IMG/VR virus record: IMGVR_UViG_3300017727_004965
Span: 1-25,929 of that record
Origin: a virus
Length of the DNA stretch: 25,929 bases
Strand: one strand, 5' to 3'
Shown: positions 23,302-25,929 of the stretch, piece after piece
Numbering within the stretch: the first letter of the stretch is position 1
How the letters are laid out: each line of letters starts with the position of its first letter
Translations under genes and position numbers: made by a program
Notes under the pieces: generated by a model
Seen by the model: only the letters and a program-made list of their open reading frames with translations
Told to the model about the DNA's origin: nothing
Database searches by the model: none

Positions 23302-23977
23302 GCCATATGTTTGCGAATACTGCGGTAGTGGTTACGTTAGAGAAAAAACTCTGGCGGCGCATATGTGTGAAAAGAAGAGACGTGCATTACAAAAAGATGA
23401 AAAACGTGTTAGACATGGCTTTTATGCATTTCAAAGATTTTACAAATTAAGTGCAGGTACAAAGAAAGAAAAAACATATCAAGACTTTTGCAATTCACAA
23501 TATTACAATGCATTTGTAAAGTTTGGCAGTTTTATTAGTAATGTAAAACCGTTGTATCCAGAAAAGTATATTGACTGGGTAGTAACGTCAGGTGTAAAAC
23601 TTGATCATTGGTGTAGAGATGAATTGTATGAAAAATATGCATTAGAGTTTATTCTTAAAGAAAGTGTAGAGACTGCACTTGAACGTAGTGTTACAACTAT
23701 GATGGATTGGGCAAGCGAACAAGAAACAGCACCATGGAATCATTATTTTATGTATGTAAGTTTGAACAGAGCAGTATGGGATATTAAAGACGGCAAGATA
23801 AGTCCGTGGCTCATACTTAATTGTAAGACTGGTAAAGACATGCTAAGTAAATTAAATGACGAACAACTTGAAATGGTGTTTCACGTTATTAATCCTGAAC
23901 ATTGGGCATTACGCTTTAAGCGAAGTAAAAGTGACGTGGAGTTAGCTAAACAAGTAGCTAAGGAAAGTAGTTTATGA
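23285..23977 (+). CDS. Zinc-finger-bearing phage protein of unknown function
   Basis: 230 residues from TTG 23285. At the N-terminus PYVCEYCGSGYVREKTLAAHMCEKK gives a C-x2-C-x12-H-x-C zinc finger (Cys10, Cys13, His26, Cys28), a C2H2-like knuckle, followed by a basic helix (KKRRALQKDEKRVR). The rest is helical with many aromatic residues and no enzyme motif. It probably binds nucleic acid or protein via the finger. An alternative ATG at 23231 would overlap the upstream gene by 71 bases and has no good ribosome site. Coupled to the kinase gene by ATGA. Confidence 0.65.
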   Translation: MTSSSKPYVCEYCGSGYVREKTLAAHMCEKKRRALQKDEKRVRHGFYAFQRFYKLSAGTKKEKTYQDFCNSQYYNAFVKFGSFISNVKPLYPEKYIDWVVTSGVKLDHWCRDELYEKYALEFILKESVETALERSVTTMMDWASEQETAPWNHYFMYVSLNRAVWDIKDGKISPWLILNCKTGKDMLSKLNDEQLEMVFHVINPEHWALRFKRSKSDVELAKQVAKESSL

Positions 23978-24333
23978 AAATATTGATATGCGGTCCAGAA
24001 GGCTCAGGAAAAACAACATTAGCTAAACCATTTGCAGAACTTATAAATGGTGTTTATGTAAACAAAGATAGTTACGAAAAAAGAGAACTACGTGGATATG
24101 TTGATGCTATTGTTGCTATGGGCAAGACTGTAGTAATAGACAAACGATGTAATACAAATGCCGCAGTTGAATACTTACAGCCTGATTACATTGTATGGAT
24201 GGATATGCAAGAAGATGTAAAAACAGAAAGACCTTATAGAGTAGACTATCATATTACTAAATGGTTTGACGACACAGCGGCACAGCTAATGCCTGTAGTA
24301 CAACGATTTATAGAAAAGAAAGGAAAATTATGA
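23974..24333 (+). CDS. Small P-loop kinase-like protein
   Basis: 119 residues. Walker A GPEGSGKTT (7-15) is intact; VNKDSYEK and VVIDKRCNTNAAVEYL follow the order of adenylylsulfate-kinase/zeta-toxin-type small-molecule kinases (acceptor aspartate then strand 3), and YIVWMDM is strand 4. It is much shorter than typical adenylylsulfate kinase (~200 residues), lacking most of the lid region. The substrate cannot be read. ATGA overlaps on both sides. Confidence 0.6.
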   Translation: MKILICGPEGSGKTTLAKPFAELINGVYVNKDSYEKRELRGYVDAIVAMGKTVVIDKRCNTNAAVEYLQPDYIVWMDMQEDVKTERPYRVDYHITKWFDDTAAQLMPVVQRFIEKKGKL

Positions 24334-24827
24334 ACTTAGTATATCACCCAGATCCATTTTTAGACAAGCAGGTTGCTATGGTTGATTTAGAAAATCCAGG
24401 ATTTGATCCAAAGGAAATTAAACAGCAAATGATTGACACCATGCTTGCAAACAATGGTATCGGACTTAGTGCTAATCAAGTAGGATTAGATGCACAAGTT
24501 TTTGTAATGGGCGATAGCGTAACTAACGCAATGATTTGTATTAATCCTACTATACTTGAATACACAAAAGAAACTGTATTGGATACAGAAGGTTGTTTAA
24601 GTTTTCCTAATGTATATGTAAAAGTACAACGTCCAAAAGAAATACTTGCAGAATTTTACAACGAAAATTTAGAAAAACAAACTGTAAAGATACAAGGTTA
24701 TAGTGCAAAATGTTATTTGCATGAATGGGATCACTTGCAAGGTGTTACATTTAAAGATCGCGTAAGCAAACTAAAATGGAACATGGCACTTAAGAAAGCA
24801 AGAAAAATAGGAAAGACATATGCCTGA
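24330..24827 (+). CDS. def: Peptide deformylase
   Basis: Removes the formyl group from the N-terminal methionine of new proteins. All three family motifs are present: GIGLSANQ (43-50; GxGxAAxQ), EGCLS (87-91, metal-binding Cys) and HEWDH (131-135, two metal-binding His and catalytic Glu). 165 residues, near the catalytic minimum, without the C-terminal extension of host enzymes. Phage-encoded deformylases are known in marine T4-like phages, where they are thought to help mature highly expressed proteins (established for the group; role here inferred). Confidence 0.95.
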   Translation: MNLVYHPDPFLDKQVAMVDLENPGFDPKEIKQQMIDTMLANNGIGLSANQVGLDAQVFVMGDSVTNAMICINPTILEYTKETVLDTEGCLSFPNVYVKVQRPKEILAEFYNENLEKQTVKIQGYSAKCYLHEWDHLQGVTFKDRVSKLKWNMALKKARKIGKTYA

Positions 24828-25383
24828 TATTGACATAGACTTTGCTGATAGAGACATAGTGCTACAAAAACTTGACCATAGAGTAGCAAGACTCAACACA
24901 GGCAAGAAACACAATACAGGTGTATATGCAACTGAGATTCCGCACAATCCTGTTAATAACTTGAGTACAATAGAACACAAGACAGCAGAAGATAGAGGAT
25001 ACTTTAAATTAGATTTTCTTAATGTAAGTATCTATAAAGACGTAAAAGACGAAGCACACTTACAAGAATTAATGGAAAGGAAACCACTATGGCAACTTCT
25101 GGAACACGAAGACTTCAGCGAAAAAGTATTTCATCTCAACGGGCACAACGCACTATTGAAGCAATTGAAGCCGTCATCGGTAGAACAATTAGCGGCAACA
25201 TTAGCAATTATACGTCCGGCAAAAAGACACTTAGCGGACAAAGATTGGAAAACAATAATGGACGAGGTGTGGACAAAGCCGACAAACGGTGAGTATTATT
25301 TTAAGAAAGCACACGCAATATCTTATGCTATGGCGTGTGTTGTACACATAAATTTATTATGTGAACAGATATCTAATCCTTAG
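24820..25383 (+). CDS. Miniature DnaE-like protein (C-family DNA polymerase fragment)
   Basis: 187 residues whose segments follow, in order, the palm and finger motifs of bacterial DNA polymerase III alpha: PDIDIDF (2-8; DnaE PDFDVDF with two catalytic Asp), RDIVLQKL, then GYFKLDFLNVS (60-70; DnaE KFDFLGL with the third catalytic Asp), LAATLAIIRPAKR (126-136; DnaE I..YRPGP) and YYFKKAHAISYAM (159-171; DnaE YGFNKSHA..Y). The PHP, thumb and OB domains are missing, and the spacing between motifs is strongly reduced. It overlaps the deformylase by 8 bases and ends by an 11-base overlap with a convergent gene. Whether it synthesises DNA is unknown. Confidence 0.65.
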   Translation: MPDIDIDFADRDIVLQKLDHRVARLNTGKKHNTGVYATEIPHNPVNNLSTIEHKTAEDRGYFKLDFLNVSIYKDVKDEAHLQELMERKPLWQLLEHEDFSEKVFHLNGHNALLKQLKPSSVEQLAATLAIIRPAKRHLADKDWKTIMDEVWTKPTNGEYYFKKAHAISYAMACVVHINLLCEQISNP

Positions 25384-25744
25384 ACTTCCTTACTAACTGT
25401 ACACTCTTACGTTTGACTCTTTTTATAGTCAAGTTATGTAAGTTTACGCAGGGACCAATAGTAACTTTTACATCTTTAGAATTCATTGTCATTATGGCAT
25501 GTTTAAACTTTGCCATTTCATCTCTTAGAAATATGTTAATTGGAATCATTCTATTTGATTCCCACCACCAAACTTCACCTAAATCTAAAAACTGCTTTTC
25601 TTCAGCTGTATTGTGTAATTCTGTATAAACATACATACTCGTGACTGTGCTGTCTTGATTAATAATAATCCCGACATATTCCTGGCCACCGTAGGTTACG
25701 ATTGACAGGAATGGAAATTTTTCTTCAATATCTTTTAATAACAT
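25373..25744 (-). CDS. Minus-strand phage hypothetical protein
   Basis: 123 residues, the only minus-strand gene in the window. Beta-rich N-terminus (FLSIVTYGGQEYVGIIINQDS), DLGEVWWWESNRMIPINIFL in the middle and a basic C-terminus (KRVKRKSVQLVRKSKD). It looks like a conserved small protein of marine T4-like phages of unknown function. Its first codon is 20 bases from the divergent structural gene and its end overlaps the DnaE-like gene, so it marks a switch between transcription units. Confidence 0.65.
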   Translation of the reverse strand: MLLKDIEEKFPFLSIVTYGGQEYVGIIINQDSTVTSMYVYTELHNTAEEKQFLDLGEVWWWESNRMIPINIFLRDEMAKFKHAIMTMNSKDVKVTIGPCVNLHNLTIKRVKRKSVQLVRKSKD

Positions 25745-25751
25745 AATTCTC

Positions 25752-25759
25752 GATAAATA
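25752..25759 (+). promoter_or_regulatory. Late-promoter-like box before the structural gene
   Basis: GATAAATA matches the T4/cyanophage late -10 (TATAAATA / NATAAATA) in the 20-base divergent gap, 5 bases before the ATG at 25765. A virion gene is expected to have a late promoter. The same box-to-ATG spacing occurs at 10889. Confidence 0.5.
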
Positions 25760-25764
25760 TTAGT

Positions 25765-25929
25765 ATGCAACTGTTACCAAGATATTTAGTCTCAAACAAA
25801 ATCAACATTGTATCAAATGATACAGGATTCATCACGGAGTATAGACCAGTGTATTCAAGAACCGTACAACTATATAAAGGAATTGATAATGATCTACAAT
25901 TCCGTTTATTAAATGCAGATCAAAAACCA
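25765..25929 (+). CDS. Virion structural protein, N-terminal part (cut by window edge)
   Basis: Only the first 55 residues are in the window. The stretch NKINIVSNDTGFITEYRPVYSR..QLYKGIDNDLQFRLLNADQKP resembles the N-terminus of a large structural protein conserved in cyanophages and pelagiphages (pattern lYkGidN.l.F.l.NaDqKp, similar to baseplate upper-protein-type domains). The frame is open to the right edge. Late-promoter-like box upstream; no Shine-Dalgarno. Confidence 0.65.
   Translation, partial: MQLLPRYLVSNKINIVSNDTGFITEYRPVYSRTVQLYKGIDNDLQFRLLNADQKP

Noticed and set aside
1-25929. tRNA genes, CRISPR arrays, insertion sequences, integrase or attachment sites
   Set aside because: The window is almost fully covered by coding sequence and I saw no cloverleaf-like segment, regular direct repeats or transposase motifs. 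A dedicated tRNA scan could still be run on the few short gaps.

Overview
The window is a piece of an AT-rich genome of a marine T4-like myovirus (cyanophage/pelagiphage type). The main evidence is a set of T4-type replication and recombination genes in the expected surroundings: the C-terminal part of the UvsX recombinase at the left edge, a UvsY-like mediator, the UvsW helicase, a possible gp62 clamp-loader subunit, and the start of a conserved virion structural protein at the right edge. Genes are packed almost without gaps. The longest gene-free stretch is about 37 bases, and most neighbours overlap by 1 to 17 bases, commonly as ATGA or TAATG. All genes but one lie on the + strand. No tRNA, IS element, integrase or CRISPR array was seen. 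The host cannot be fixed from this window; Kdo synthesis points to a Gram-negative host.

Layout. (1) 1-1278: uvsX end, a small acidic protein, uvsY-like. (2) 1265-15785: an 18-gene, about 14.5 kb surface-polysaccharide island inserted between uvsY and uvsW. It holds a short nucleotide-sugar dehydrogenase, an LpxA-like acyltransferase, a Gfo/Idh oxidoreductase, a DegT aminotransferase, a GalE-type epimerase, a nucleotidyltransferase-cupin fusion, an AsnB-like amidotransferase, two methyltransferases, several GT-A glycosyltransferases, a sialyltransferase-like (GT29) enzyme and three paralogous GT-B-like proteins. (3) 15765-18986: a consensus sigma70-type promoter, then an unknown 409-residue protein, UvsW and a conserved hypothetical. 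(4) 18995-22867: an accessory run with a 2OG-Fe(II) oxygenase-like protein, two cupins, a YhhQ-type queuosine-precursor transporter, a small exported Cys-rich protein, and KdsA and KdsB. (5) 22843-25383: a gp62-like protein, a zinc-finger protein, a P-loop kinase, peptide deformylase and a miniature DnaE-like protein. (6) A minus-strand gene, then the divergent start of a structural gene.

How the genes may work together (inference). GnnA/GnnB-like enzymes plus an LpxA-like acyltransferase could make a 3-amino-3-deoxy UDP-GlcNAc derivative and acylate it. The dehydrogenase plus the AsnB-like enzyme could make a uronamide. KdsA and KdsB would supply CMP-Kdo, or a related CMP-sugar, to the sialyltransferase-like protein and possibly to the GT-B triplet. 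The methyltransferases could cap the product. The most economical reading is that the phage remodels host LPS or capsule during infection, for instance to exclude other phages, or that it decorates its own particle. The most novel candidates are the GnnA/GnnB/LpxA trio, the phage CMP-sugar transferase set, and the 187-residue DnaE-like protein that keeps the polymerase carboxylate motifs.
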